DNA of 64,000 bases from Malachius bipustulatus (lineage: Eukaryota > Arthropoda > Insecta > Coleoptera > Melyridae). A model generated the notes under the pieces. It did no database searches. It had not been told where the DNA came from and worked only from the letters and a program-made list of their open reading frames with translations. Both the position numbers and the translations under genes were made by a program. The stretch covers positions 41,591,341 through 41,655,340 of the forward strand of contig OU342632.1 of assembly GCA_910589415.1 (NCBI GenBank). The letters are read 5' to 3'. Positions 12,144 through 21,700 of this stretch are shown in pieces (positions within the stretch are counted from its first letter, which is position 1; each line of letters begins with the position of its first letter).

Positions 12144-12693
12144 CAGGGTGTCCAGGTATGAGTGTAAGAGCTACACGTGGCGACCTTCCTTGGACTATTT
12201 TGAGTAAAAAATCTTAATACAATAATGCTCTAAACGTCTTCACGGTGCCATAGGAGGTCATCAAAGTTAGAAATTCTGGGTCACAAATATGCATATTAAT
12301 GAACTTCTGTTTCCTTTTGCAGTTACGGTTAACATTTTCAAAGACTTTTGCAAAGTCTTATTTCATTTAATTTTCGTAACAGTGCAATTATTAACTTTTT
12401 TAACATTTCCTAAATTTTTTTTTTTTAGAAATTTTAAAAAAGTTGATAATTGCACTGTTACGAAAATTAAATGAAATAAGACTTTGCAAAAGTCTTTGAA
12501 AATGTTAACCGTAACTGCAAAAGGAAATAGAAGTTCAATAATATGCATATTTGTGACCCAGAATTTCTAACTTTGATGACCTCCTATGGCACCGTGAAGA
12601 CGTTTAGAGCATTATTGTATTAAGATTTTTTACTCAAAATAGTCCAAGGAAGGTCGCCACGTGTAGCTCTTACACTCATACCTGGACACCTTG
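12144..12693. mobile_element. Fold-back MITE 3 (CAGGGTGTCC ends)
   Basis: A 550-bp palindrome with TA at 12142-12143 and 12694-12695. The left arm CAGGGTGTCCAGGTATGAG pairs with the right arm CTCATACCTGGACACCTTG. The arms (~265 bp) are close to perfect and meet at a T-rich loop near 12420. It may sit inside an intron of the transposase. Confidence 0.9.
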
Positions 12694-13947
12694 TATATGT
12701 TATAATGATGTATAATTAGGCATTAAATATAATATCATTTATTTTCATTATTTAGGTATACATAGTTTTGCATGCAGGTAAGATAAATGGTTTTGTTGAT
12801 GGGGCAGAATTGATTTTCTCTTCATCAACAAAAGATCCAGATTATCATGGAGAGATGAATCATGAAAAGTTCACCATGCAAGTGGTCCGAAAACCAGTTA
12901 AAGCCAAGTTACCTTCTGTGAATATTATGGACAATGCGCCTTACCACAGTGCAGTTGAAAATAAACCACCAATTTCTTCTTCAAATAAACAACAAATTGA
13001 CGAATGCGCTGCGCAGGAAGAACATTAGTTTCGAGCCTTTTTCGCTGAAAGCTCAGCTCCTAGACATTGTGAATAAGTATATTTTGTATTGACTTTATGA
13101 TTTTTATATAACTAAAATGCTTATTGGTTTCACAACAGGAACAAAAGAAACCCAAACAGTATATAGTGAATTCCTTAGCTAGCTGAACAGTATGGACACA
13201 AAATTCTTCGACTTCCACTATACCATTGCATTTTTTATCCAATCGAACATGTGTGGGGTATAGCAAAGCCGAACTTCAATCGTCCTTTACGCGATGAGAG
13301 TACCGACGTTATTTCTCTTTGGCGAAATACACATCATACTGGTGTTACGGCAGAAATGTGGAATGTTTTAATTAGGTATTAATTTAAGAAACTGATTATA
13401 TGACTCTGAATATTAAATTATCAATTGTCAAGTTTTGCATTAATTTATATTATTTGTAATTTTTGTGTATAACTTTCCAATAAAATGTTCTTTACAAATA
13501 GGTGCTTGTTATTTTTTCATTATAAATACCTTTTATGAATTAACATCATCGTTATATTCAAAAAGAAACTTAAAATTCTTTTTATTTTCAAATAAACAGA
13601 AATTGTTGATGATGTAATAAATTATGTCTATTTATTCTGTGATTCCTCATCCTCATTGCACCTACAAAATTCGAGATCTGACATCACTGCTGAATTTTCA
13701 TGTGACCTTGGTAGACTATCTAGAAATTAATCAACGTGTATACTACTAAATCGCGACTTTACGTGAATACTACTACCGAGTCGCATGTAGATATCACCTG
13801 ACTGACATTACAGGCTGCGCGCTAAAAAACCTTGTTTATTTGTATCATGGCTGTGTGTGAGTGCTGTGACTATAACCTAAGGTTTTTATTATTCAATTAT
13901 TCATTATTAAGTTCAATGATCTGGAGCTCTCTACTCCCGATCTTATT

Positions 13948-15591
13948 GTGGATGGCTTTGCGGAGTACTTTGGTAGTGTGTACGTGAAAGCCGATCCTGT
14001 ACGACATCATGCACCCGTTTCTGATTGTCATCACTGGTGTAACTCTGTTAATGTAACTTTAATTTCTGACGATGAAATTTTCATGGCATTGAAAAAATCG
14101 AAGAATTCGTTCAGTATGGGTGTTGATAACATTCCAAGCTTTCTGCTAAAAGACTGTGCCCGCATTTTTGTTAAGCCACTGTCCATCCTCTTCAATTTAA
14201 TTATTGGCAAATCCGTCTTTCCAGATATTTGGAAGGATGCTTTTATATGTCCCATCTTTAAAAAAGGCAGCACCGACGAGGTCACTAACTATAGACCCAT
14301 ATCATTGTTGTGTAATTTTTCAAAGGTTTTTGAGTCAATATTATATAAGCATATTTACCATGCCACAAAATCCCGTATAACACAGTTTCAGCACGGGTTC
14401 ATGGAGAAACGTTCTACGGTGACCAACTTGGCAAGTTTTTCCCAGTATGTTTCTGAAGCTATTGACTCCCGTAGTCAAGTCGATGCTATATATCTCGACT
14501 TCCAAAAAGCTTTTGATCAGCTGGATCACTCTATATTGATGCTTAAGTTGTCTTCTTTCGGTTTCTCTAACTCATTGCAAACACTTATCCAGTCCTACCT
14601 AGCCAACAGGAAGCAGCGCGTCAGATATAAGTGTGCAATCTCGAAAGCCATTGAACCCGGATCTGGAGTTCCTCAGGGCTCGAATCTGGGACCCCTTCTA
14701 TTTTTACTATATATAAATGATATAGTTGATGGGTTAGACTGTGAAAGTTTGCTGTTTGCCGACGACCTTAAGCTCTTCTCAACTATCAACTCTGTTGCAG
14801 ATTGTGTTAGACTTCAGTATAACTTAAATGTCATCGCTGAGTGGTGCAATAGAAATAAATTGTACTTGAACGTGTCTAAGTGTGCGGTTGTTAGCTATTC
14901 GAGACGTGAAAAAAATGTAATTTTTCAATATACAGTCTGTAACGGTGATATACAGCGTTTGGACGTAATTGGGGACTTGGGTGTCTTGTTTGACTCCAAG
15001 TTCTATTTTACCTCACATATAGATGCCATCGTTCCTCGAGCATTTAGAACTTACGGTTTCATTTACAGGAACTGCGGTGGTTTCTCTACTACACGCCCCC
15101 TATGTATTCTTTTTTATTCCTTAGTGAGGCCAATACTTGAATATTGTAGCGTTATTTGGTTTCCCATATATCAGGTTCACATCAGCCGTCTGGAATCTGT
15201 GCAGCGCTCTTTTTTGAAGTTTTTAAGTTTCCGTCTAGATGGTCAGTATCCTCCGAGAGGGTTTGACCATAATATTTTATTAACCAGATTTAACTTTACC
15301 TCTTTGCATGTCAGACGGGTTGCTGGGATGTTGCGATTCCTGTATGGTTTGCTTAACAATTTGAATGATTGCACTTACTTACTCAGTAAAATTGATTTTA
15401 TGGTACCTCGTCTGAATTCGCGACAAACTCAACCATTTTACTGCATGAGTGGACGCACTAATATACTGGTAAGATCACCCATCTCTATGATGTGCCAGCT
15501 CTTCAACAGATTAGCTCACTCCTGTGACATTCATGCTGATAGCTTTTCACTAATATCGGAGTGTGTTGCGCAGGTATTCAATGGCGGCTGA
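13948..15591 (+). CDS. LINE reverse transcriptase, intact frame
   Basis: 547 codons counted from GTG 13948; the frame continues upstream without a stop to 13876, so the true start is lost by truncation. RT motifs are in order: FPDIWKDAFICPIFKKG, NYRPISLLCNFSKVFE, QHGFMEKRSTVTNL, YLDFQKAFD (catalytic D184), GVPQGSNLGPLLFLLYIND and the active-site box FADD (D272, D273). The LFADDLKLF form and lack of RNase H after the RT fit CR1/L2/Daphne-like clades. The catalytic residues are all present and there is no frameshift over 1.6 kb, which points to a fairly young copy. Confidence 0.9.
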   Translation: MDGFAEYFGSVYVKADPVRHHAPVSDCHHWCNSVNVTLISDDEIFMALKKSKNSFSMGVDNIPSFLLKDCARIFVKPLSILFNLIIGKSVFPDIWKDAFICPIFKKGSTDEVTNYRPISLLCNFSKVFESILYKHIYHATKSRITQFQHGFMEKRSTVTNLASFSQYVSEAIDSRSQVDAIYLDFQKAFDQLDHSILMLKLSSFGFSNSLQTLIQSYLANRKQRVRYKCAISKAIEPGSGVPQGSNLGPLLFLLYINDIVDGLDCESLLFADDLKLFSTINSVADCVRLQYNLNVIAEWCNRNKLYLNVSKCAVVSYSRREKNVIFQYTVCNGDIQRLDVIGDLGVLFDSKFYFTSHIDAIVPRAFRTYGFIYRNCGGFSTTRPLCILFYSLVRPILEYCSVIWFPIYQVHISRLESVQRSFLKFLSFRLDGQYPPRGFDHNILLTRFNFTSLHVRRVAGMLRFLYGLLNNLNDCTYLLSKIDFMVPRLNSRQTQPFYCMSGRTNILVRSPISMMCQLFNRLAHSCDIHADSFSLISECVAQVFNGG

Positions 15592-15710
15592 TGACTGTCT
15601 ATCTGAAATTGTAACCCCAATGTATACTGTATAAATGTTCTTTTTTTACACATGTATCTCATGTATTTAATGTTTCCTATAAATGGGTGAAGACCTGTTG
15701 GAAATTATTG

Positions 15711-15738
15711 ATAATAAATAATAAATAAATAAATAAAT
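15711..15738. repeat. TAAA-type tail of the LINE
   Basis: A run of (A)ATAAATA units at the 3' end of the CR1/L2-like LINE, as expected for a non-LTR tail. Confidence 0.75.
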
Positions 15739-15920
15739 TATTTGACCGATTTTGGTAATTTGGTTCCATAATTATTGTAGGTATTTTGAACTGTTCAAAT
15801 TTTTTTGGTTATTGGTGATCAACCCAAAACATCGATTCGTCATCGTTCACAGCATTTGAACATTATTTGATTCGTCAATCATCTCTTTCGAATTTTGCCT
15901 AAAGTCATACTTTTGCATGC

Positions 15921-16385
15921 TTGTATAATAAAGTTCAGTTACATCTAATAATAATTAAAGCCCTGATGATTTATAGAGTTCCGAGTTTGCTGTTCCAAAG
16001 ACATTCAGAACAACGAGACGGTTTTGCACAGAACATCGTTTTCGTTCATTGCATGAACAACCCCATGTATGCTCAAAAAGTGTCAATTTCGCATGCACTT
16101 TGGTCTAGTAGAGTCATTGGCGCCCTTTTTTCTTCGAAAATGAAGAAGATTACTGTGACTGGAACTTGCTATTGTGAGATGTTTCAAAATTATTTTCAGC
16201 ATGAATTTAATGGCATTGATTTTAAAAATGATCGGTTTCAGCAAGATGGAACTACCTCTCATAATCGTGATAAAACAATGACTTTACTGCTAGAACAGTT
16301 TGATGATACTTTAGATAGGTACTGCAGGAAAAGTGTGAAAATTTTAGAAAATTCGTTCAAAGAATCGACGCTTATTGTCAGATAA
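15921..16385 (+). pseudogene. Decayed mariner-type transposase fragment
   Basis: The recognisable part is about 16040-16320. It shows the DDE_3-like pattern WSSRVIGALFSS, then a CEMFQNYFQHEF stretch, then DRFQQDGTTSHNRDKTMTLL, comparable with the family pattern (W)FQQDGAxxHxAxxxxxLL that carries the second catalytic Asp. The first and third catalytic residues are not found, and no terminal repeats are visible. The first ~40 codons do not resemble the family. Confidence 0.6.
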
Positions 16386-16867
16386 GCTGTGTGGTAGTCA
16401 TTTTTGTCTGATTTTCATATCATGATTAATTACCATGTTTAATAGTTATAATTGATATTAATAACATAACATGAATACTTCAAAATGTTTATTTTTTTAA
16501 TAACAGTAAGTAATAATTCCTTTTATTTACTTGGAACATACTTAATATTATGTTCATTTATTAATGTTATGTTTTCTTAAAAGATGCTCTTTCAGAAAAA
16601 TCTAATCAAATTCAAACAAATACAATTATTGTTTTTGTTTAAATAATCGAAAAAAATTTCCAAATTCTATAACAAAATAATTTCTTCATTTATATCTCTG
16701 ACAATTTCCCAATATTATAATATTTGTCATAAATAACAATTTGACTTTCGGGGCATGTTTTATGGAAAGCTTTCTCACATTTTGATATGAAAAAATAAGG
16801 GGAAAGAGGCCTAAACTTAACGAGCATATCAAAAACAATCGTTATGAAGAAATCGGAACTATTTTTC
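16386..16867. other. Intergenic, nothing recognised
   Basis: Strongly AT-rich sequence with no gene, motif or clear repeat that I can support. Confidence 0.4.
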
Positions 16868-17066
16868 GTCAGTATAATTTAAAAAAAAAAAAAGGAGGGA
16901 GCATCGGTCTTAACTATGTAGGTAAGAAAAAGTCGCTCCACTCCGGTAACACGGGATTTCGAGCATCTTACTCATTCACCCAGCCTCAAGTATGCCAAAC
17001 GTTCGGTCGCTTGTTTCATTTTTCACATACATTCGAAAATGCATCCGAAAAATAACACGAGCCGGT

Positions 17067-17085
17067 GAGTTCCGAACTCGCGACC
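17067..17085 (-). promoter_or_regulatory. Pol III B box region of the SINE
   Basis: GAGTTCGGAACTC resembles the B-box core GGTTCGANTCC at the expected distance (~35-45 bases) after the A box. Confidence 0.65.
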
Positions 17086-17110
17086 TTAGGCTCGGTAGGC
17101 AGCGGACTGA

Positions 17111-17122
17111 ACCGCTAGGCTA
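17111..17122 (-). promoter_or_regulatory. Pol III A box of the SINE
   Basis: TAGCCTAGCGG fits the A-box consensus TRGCNNAGYGG without mismatch and lies ~10 bases from the SINE 5' end. Confidence 0.8.
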
Positions 17123-17143
17123 CGCGAGTCTGTCAGTATAATT

Positions 17144-17862
17144 ATTTTTTGTTTCAGTTTTTTAGGGATATTTCAGGAAACGTCACAGATATCTTGTATG
17201 TCTCGACGGATTCAAGATGGTCACAAAATAGAGCAGCTTTTCTCTAATTTAATCGATCCTGTATCTCTGCGTTTACGAGATAGCAATATAGAAAAAAATA
17301 CACTAAAAAGATAAATGGTACCCCTTGAAAAAATATCCATACCCCCTGCAGATATGATGGATTACAGATTTAAACTTCTCACAATTTATATAATCTAAGG
17401 AGAAATTTAAACGAGAATAGCCTAGCATTTTTGGGGAATTGTCACCCCTGAATGTTTTTTCATTAATTTTCATCAACAAATCAATATCGTCATCATCCCA
17501 AGATAAACATCTTTTGACTTTCTTCAGATACACTCATCCAATTCAACCATAAAGTCATAAGTAAATACGCTGATTTTTCATTCCTCAAAAATCTCTTTTT
17601 TATGTTTTGGACCGTCATATCTCAAAAGCAGAAAGTTGTGCTATAAACTCGAGCTAATTTTCTTAACCACATCAAAAAAATTTAATTTCGTTTTATTAAT
17701 TTATTTTCTCACTAACTTTTCTCAAAAGCTACAAATATTCCTAAAATTGTGATGCTCTTCAGGCAATTTTATTTAACACTTTATTTAATAGAGCACTTTC
17801 ATTTTAGGGTTACTTCTTTCTTATTCTTCTTATACTTGCAGTCATAATTATATTTAATTTTA
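17144..17862. other. Intergenic, nothing recognised
   Basis: AT-rich spacer between the SINE and the next MITE. The short frames here lack motifs. Confidence 0.4.
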
Positions 17863-18277
17863 CAGGGTGTTAGTAAATAAGTGCAACCAACTTTAGGGAG
17901 TGATTCTGCATGAAAAAAAAAATTTACTTACTTAATGTAAAAAAATCTCAGCAGCGTACCATTTTTTTCTTTAAAAAAATGAGATCATTACCCGTATGCG
18001 CCACTAATGAACATAAAATTCTTAACTGCGTGTCAAAAAATTCACAATATCTTAATAAAACCCACCAAATTTCATTTACATAATCTCGACCTGTTTCAGA
18101 GAAAATAAATAAATCGTCAGTTTTTAAATAAACCTGTAACATCCCGTATCTGGAAAACGAAGCATTTGCGCACTTACGTTTACATAGCAAACTACCACTA
18201 TTTTTTCATTTTTCATGAGAATCACCCCCTGAAGTTTGCCGCTCTTATTTACCTTATTTACCTTTATTAATACCCTG
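17863..18277. mobile_element. MITE, CAGGGTRTTA ends
   Basis: A 415-bp element with TA at 17861-17862 and 18278-18279. The left arm CAGGGTGTTAGTAAATAAG pairs with the right arm; both carry GGGxGTGATTCT and CATGAAAA blocks ~45-60 bases from the ends. The arms are diverged (several mismatches and a small insertion), so it is older than the nested MITEs at 10-12.7 kb. Confidence 0.8.
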
Positions 18278-18389
18278 TATATGTGGATGATACAGATACA
18301 ACATAATATCTGGAAACACGACGTTCGCGGTTTGTCGTGTATTGTACCTGCTAGATAATATTATAACATCGCAAACCACAAGTGGACAA

Positions 18390-18619
18390 TCTAGGCGCCA
18401 TAGAGAGTAAATTACATCACCTCTGGGTGGCGAAGAGCAAGTACCAGCATCTGTGAGGAAAGAGGTGGCATATAAGGAGCAGCCAATGCCGCCGCCGACC
18501 CACATGAGGTGCCGCGATCTCTGTGCCGCAGTTAAACAAGAGCCTTGAGACGGGCAACATTGACGGGTGGTGTTGACGGCAATGTGAGTGCGCGAAGACG
18601 GGCGGGATATTTAGGGACA
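18390..18619 (+). promoter_or_regulatory. Probable 5' UTR/promoter-proximal region of thrombospondin
   Basis: This stretch is markedly more GC-rich than its surroundings (GCCGCCGCCGACCC, GAAGACGGGCGGG) and runs directly into the signal-peptide exon. No TATA box is clear. The assignment is inferred from composition and position only. Confidence 0.35.
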
Positions 18620-18704
18620 ATGCATGCAATGAGAGGGGCGGTCACGGCGGCGGCGCTGCTGCTGGGTCTTTGGGTCGCCGTTGAGGGGTTGAGCCTGGAT
18701 ACCG
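18620..18704 (+). CDS. Tsp: Thrombospondin exon 1: signal peptide
   Basis: Encodes a Met-Arg start followed by the hydrophobic core [17 protein letters not shown] and ends ACCG before GTAAGA (phase 1). The following intron of ~11 kb is full of transposons. Confidence 0.8.
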
Positions 18705-21700
18705 GTAAGAAGTTTGGGGATGGGAGAAAAAAAATTTTACACAACCATACTCGTACATATAACTTCCTGGAATTTTTGCTTTAATTTTCTGATCAATATT
18801 TATGTACTTCCTCAAGTACTTTAGTACTTAATTAAATTTTACAAAATAATGTGATATTTTGAAATCGCCAAAAATATTCCACAAATTTGTTCAGAAAATT
18901 GAATTTTTTCTAAAAAAAATTCCCCTATGATTCGTAACTTAGGATTAATAACTGAAGAATATCTTACGATTTGTTCGAATTCTAAATAAATTTTCAAATT
19001 AGGTTAATATTTTGGTACCAAGAGAATTATTTACAATAATGATTAGACATACCTATAAGTTTCCGATGGCCTGGAATATACCTGAATTTCTGCTTTGTAG
19101 TTCAAGGGTTTCAATAAATCGGACATTTGAATAAAAAAATAAAAATGTGTAAGTAAAATTATCAGGGCAGAAGCAGATAGTCGTTGTCTGCTCCCTATAC
19201 ATATAGGGGAGGAAAACAGTTACTATTAATAACGTGGGTCCGTAAATTCACCAGGACAAAAAAATTTGTTCAATCCTAAAATCTCCGCCAATGGTAAGGT
19301 ACATGGAAAAAAATCATTGTGATTGAAAAGGTAGCTTATATCAATGATATGACATGTAAAAAGCTGGAATAATCTTTTTTTGACACCCCGTAACTCAAAA
19401 ACGATTCATTTGCGGACCCGCGTTAATAGGAACTATTTTCCTGAGAATAATCCAAGTAATCATCCCCTATAGTTTATAATTATAGCTTATAATGTAATTA
19501 TAATTTTTCGCACTTATTTAGGATAGCCCTGAATATTTATTCAAGAAATTTAAGGTGATGTTAGGTTGGTCAATGTTGTATCGCAGGAAAGGGGGCGAAT
19601 TGGCTTTTCTATATCCATTTTCTGGTACGCTTTCAAACTGGCTTGATCAAGATGATCCATCACTTATGTTCATCCCCGAAACAGAGGTTAATTTTAAAGA
19701 TAAAAAATTGAAACTTTGAGGATTCGTCTAATTAATATCGGGCCATAGAATGGCATAATCAGTGTAATTAATTTTATTAATCGATTTTTCTACAATACAT
19801 CCATAGAAATCGATTAATTATATCAAAATCGCTTAAAAAAGTATCAAAAACCTAATTACAAGCCTTTAATTAAAAAAAAAAAAATACATAAAAAATGGAA
19901 ATGATAAGTAGAATGATTGATATATGGAAGCAATAAATCTGACCAGGATTCTGAAGGGGCTAAGGTATATCAAAAATCTTAAGTATCTCAAGTAAACAGT
20001 CATAAAAGAAACCCCATTCGAGTCTAATGGCACACTGCATTGGGTATTCTCCTAACTGCTTGAAGACTATTTATGGTAGGTACCTACCCTCTTTAGATTG
20101 GTCAGTTTTATTACTCTACCATATATCAATCACTCTACCTGTCATTTCCATATTTCATGTATTTTATTTAATTAAAGGTTTGTAATTAGTTTTTCATATT
20201 TTTTTCAAGCGATATTGATTTTATTAATCGATTTAATTTATTAATCGATCTATTGAAGAAAAATCGAATTTATTTTGGTCACAAACGCCAAGTTACAGTT
20301 TTTTATTGTTGATGATTTAATGCCATTCTGTGGTCCTAAATCAATTACACGAATCCTCAAAGTTTCAATTTTTATATTTAAAATTAGGCTCTATTTCGGA
20401 GGTGGACGACATAAGTGATGGACCACCCTGACAAATAAACAATATTTAGCTATTTTGAGTTGACCAAAAAAGGCTTCAGAATTTAAAACTGTCGATTATC
20501 TGATTAATAATCATATTGTGGCACACATAATTATAGGAACTTTTCATTGCTTAGCTTATTAAATGATCAAGGTTGCCTGAAAACATATTGCATAATGCTT
20601 AATTTATAGTCCGGAAGTGGCAAAAGCTCGTTCCTTCATATAATTACCAAGTTCATATCCCACTCTGTCCATGCGTTTAATTTTCATTATTCATGTCTTT
20701 AAAACATTTTCATGGCACTGCATGGGTCTCCAAGTCTCAAATTCTGCATTAAATTATTAAAGATTTCGAACCAAAGTCAAGTTCGTGGAGATCCTACAGG
20801 TGATCATCTTACGCATGCCCAGAAACTATTCTCTTCAAGAAGTTATGGGATCCCAAAAAGTGGACCATTAGACCTAAAAGTAATTCAAATAGTGATACGC
20901 CTTACTAGAAAAGGGAAATTAAAGAATTCAGAATTTGGCTTGACCATAGCTCTGAATTTGGTTTTAGAAGACACAAAAATCGTTTCAGAAGTATGAAGGA
21001 AAATATTTTATAGTGGTAGCAGTTTTCTAAATTATCTCCTAAGAAGCTACTCCAACTCCAACACTTCAAATTGCAATCCCTATCGTTCGATTCTTCGATT
21101 AGATGAGAAAGTATCTGTAATGAAACATGTTTATTTTTTGACAAGTTATACAGCAGACATTTTGAAAATAAAACAAAATTTTTGGGAAAAATATTTACAG
21201 TATTGCTGTTTGGTTAATTTTTATTATTTGGCTAAACAGAGTATAAATGTTTGGTTGACACTATCAAACTACTTCCCCCCGAAACGGTTTCTGTTTTTCT
21301 AAAACAAAATTCTACGCTCAAAGCTATAATAGGCAATCCAAAGTTTTGAAATTGACACAGTGTATACATGAATGTTGATGAATCTGTTGATGAAACACCC
21401 CTTTCAACAATAATTATTATTGTCAGCAATAAACTAAATGTTTCTCCTTTAATACTCTTCCTTCAGCAGCAATCGGGGATAAAAGTGAATGTTTCACATT
21501 CAGAGTCTTTACACACAAGTCTTTCAAGATTACTCTTCATTTAAATGCGAGATGATGGATGTGATAAACAGAGATGTCATCACGATGCTAATCTGGCTTG
21601 TTATTACCCCGACAATTCTGAGAGCTTTTCATGGACTTAGGGAAACTGGTCCATACAACATACAACCCAACAAGGGCTCAGGCGGTGGCCGACAAGTGGA

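Larger units (their letters stand above)
9978..13382 (+). pseudogene. Disrupted DDE transposase of the 9.6-13.7 kb transposon
   Basis: The first ATG is at 9978 (MPKHISKEAQQQMV). A region at ~10155-10400 follows with a helix-turn-helix-like part ending in YKREGILPII. The first catalytic Asp is in VCIDETW, whose codons flank the first two MITEs and are continuous when the MITEs and one extra TA are ignored. HAGKINGFVDGAEL and the second Asp (IMDNAPYHS) lie at 12768-12960. The catalytic Glu is in PIEHVWGIAK at 13239-13268, and the frame ends in TAA at 13380-13382. Defects are a 1-bp shift near 13008-13012 and a 4-bp AGCT duplication near 13175-13182. Non-coding gaps at ~10093-10155, ~12130-12765 and ~13070-13138 may be introns. 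Reading past the defects, I count about 82 residues between the second Asp and the Glu, against 34-41 in classic Tc1/mariner. Confidence 0.8.
9638..13738 (+). mobile_element. Tc1/mariner-superfamily transposon, probably DD82E type, with nested MITEs
   Basis: The inverted ends are 36 bp long (9638-9673 and 13703-13738), begin CACGTTGATTAATTTC, differ at one base, and are flanked by TA on both sides (9636-9637, 13739-13740). Between them lies a decayed DDE transposase on the plus strand. Three MITEs (10413-11158, 11163-12014, 12144-12693) have inserted into it. Without these the element would be about 1.95 kb, normal for the superfamily. The near-identical ends suggest moderate age; the frameshifts show it is now dead. 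Confidence 0.9.
13876..15740 (+). mobile_element. 5'-truncated CR1/L2-like LINE
   Basis: The frame is open from 13876. The element keeps the RT and downstream region only; the endonuclease is absent. A short 3' UTR follows the stop at 15589-15591 and the element ends in a TAAA-type repeat at ~15711-15738. The 5' junction lies somewhere in 13876-13925; I could not find a target-site duplication. Confidence 0.8.
16880..17131 (-). mobile_element. tRNA-derived SINE, complete
   Basis: A 252-bp element on the minus strand between perfect 12-bp direct repeats GTCAGTATAATT (16868-16879 and 17132-17143). The 5' part is tRNA-like: a pol III A box TAGCCTAGCGGT (17111-17122) and a B-box-like GCGAGTTCGGAACTC (within 17067-17085). 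A tRNA-unrelated body of ~170 bp follows, ending GATGCTCCCTCC and a T12 run. Internal A and B boxes are the pol III promoter of such elements; mobilisation would need a partner LINE. The 3' end is shared with a second copy at 63208-63269. Confidence 0.9.

Noticed and set aside
11863..12217. Two overlapping ORFs of ~80-90 codons as genes
   Set aside because: They join MITE 2 arm, transposase and MITE 3 sequence. Only the CIDETWISQ part is meaningful.
17060..17131. A functional tRNA gene on the minus strand
   Set aside because: The A and B boxes are good, but no full cloverleaf forms, and it lies inside a 252-bp unit with target-site duplications.
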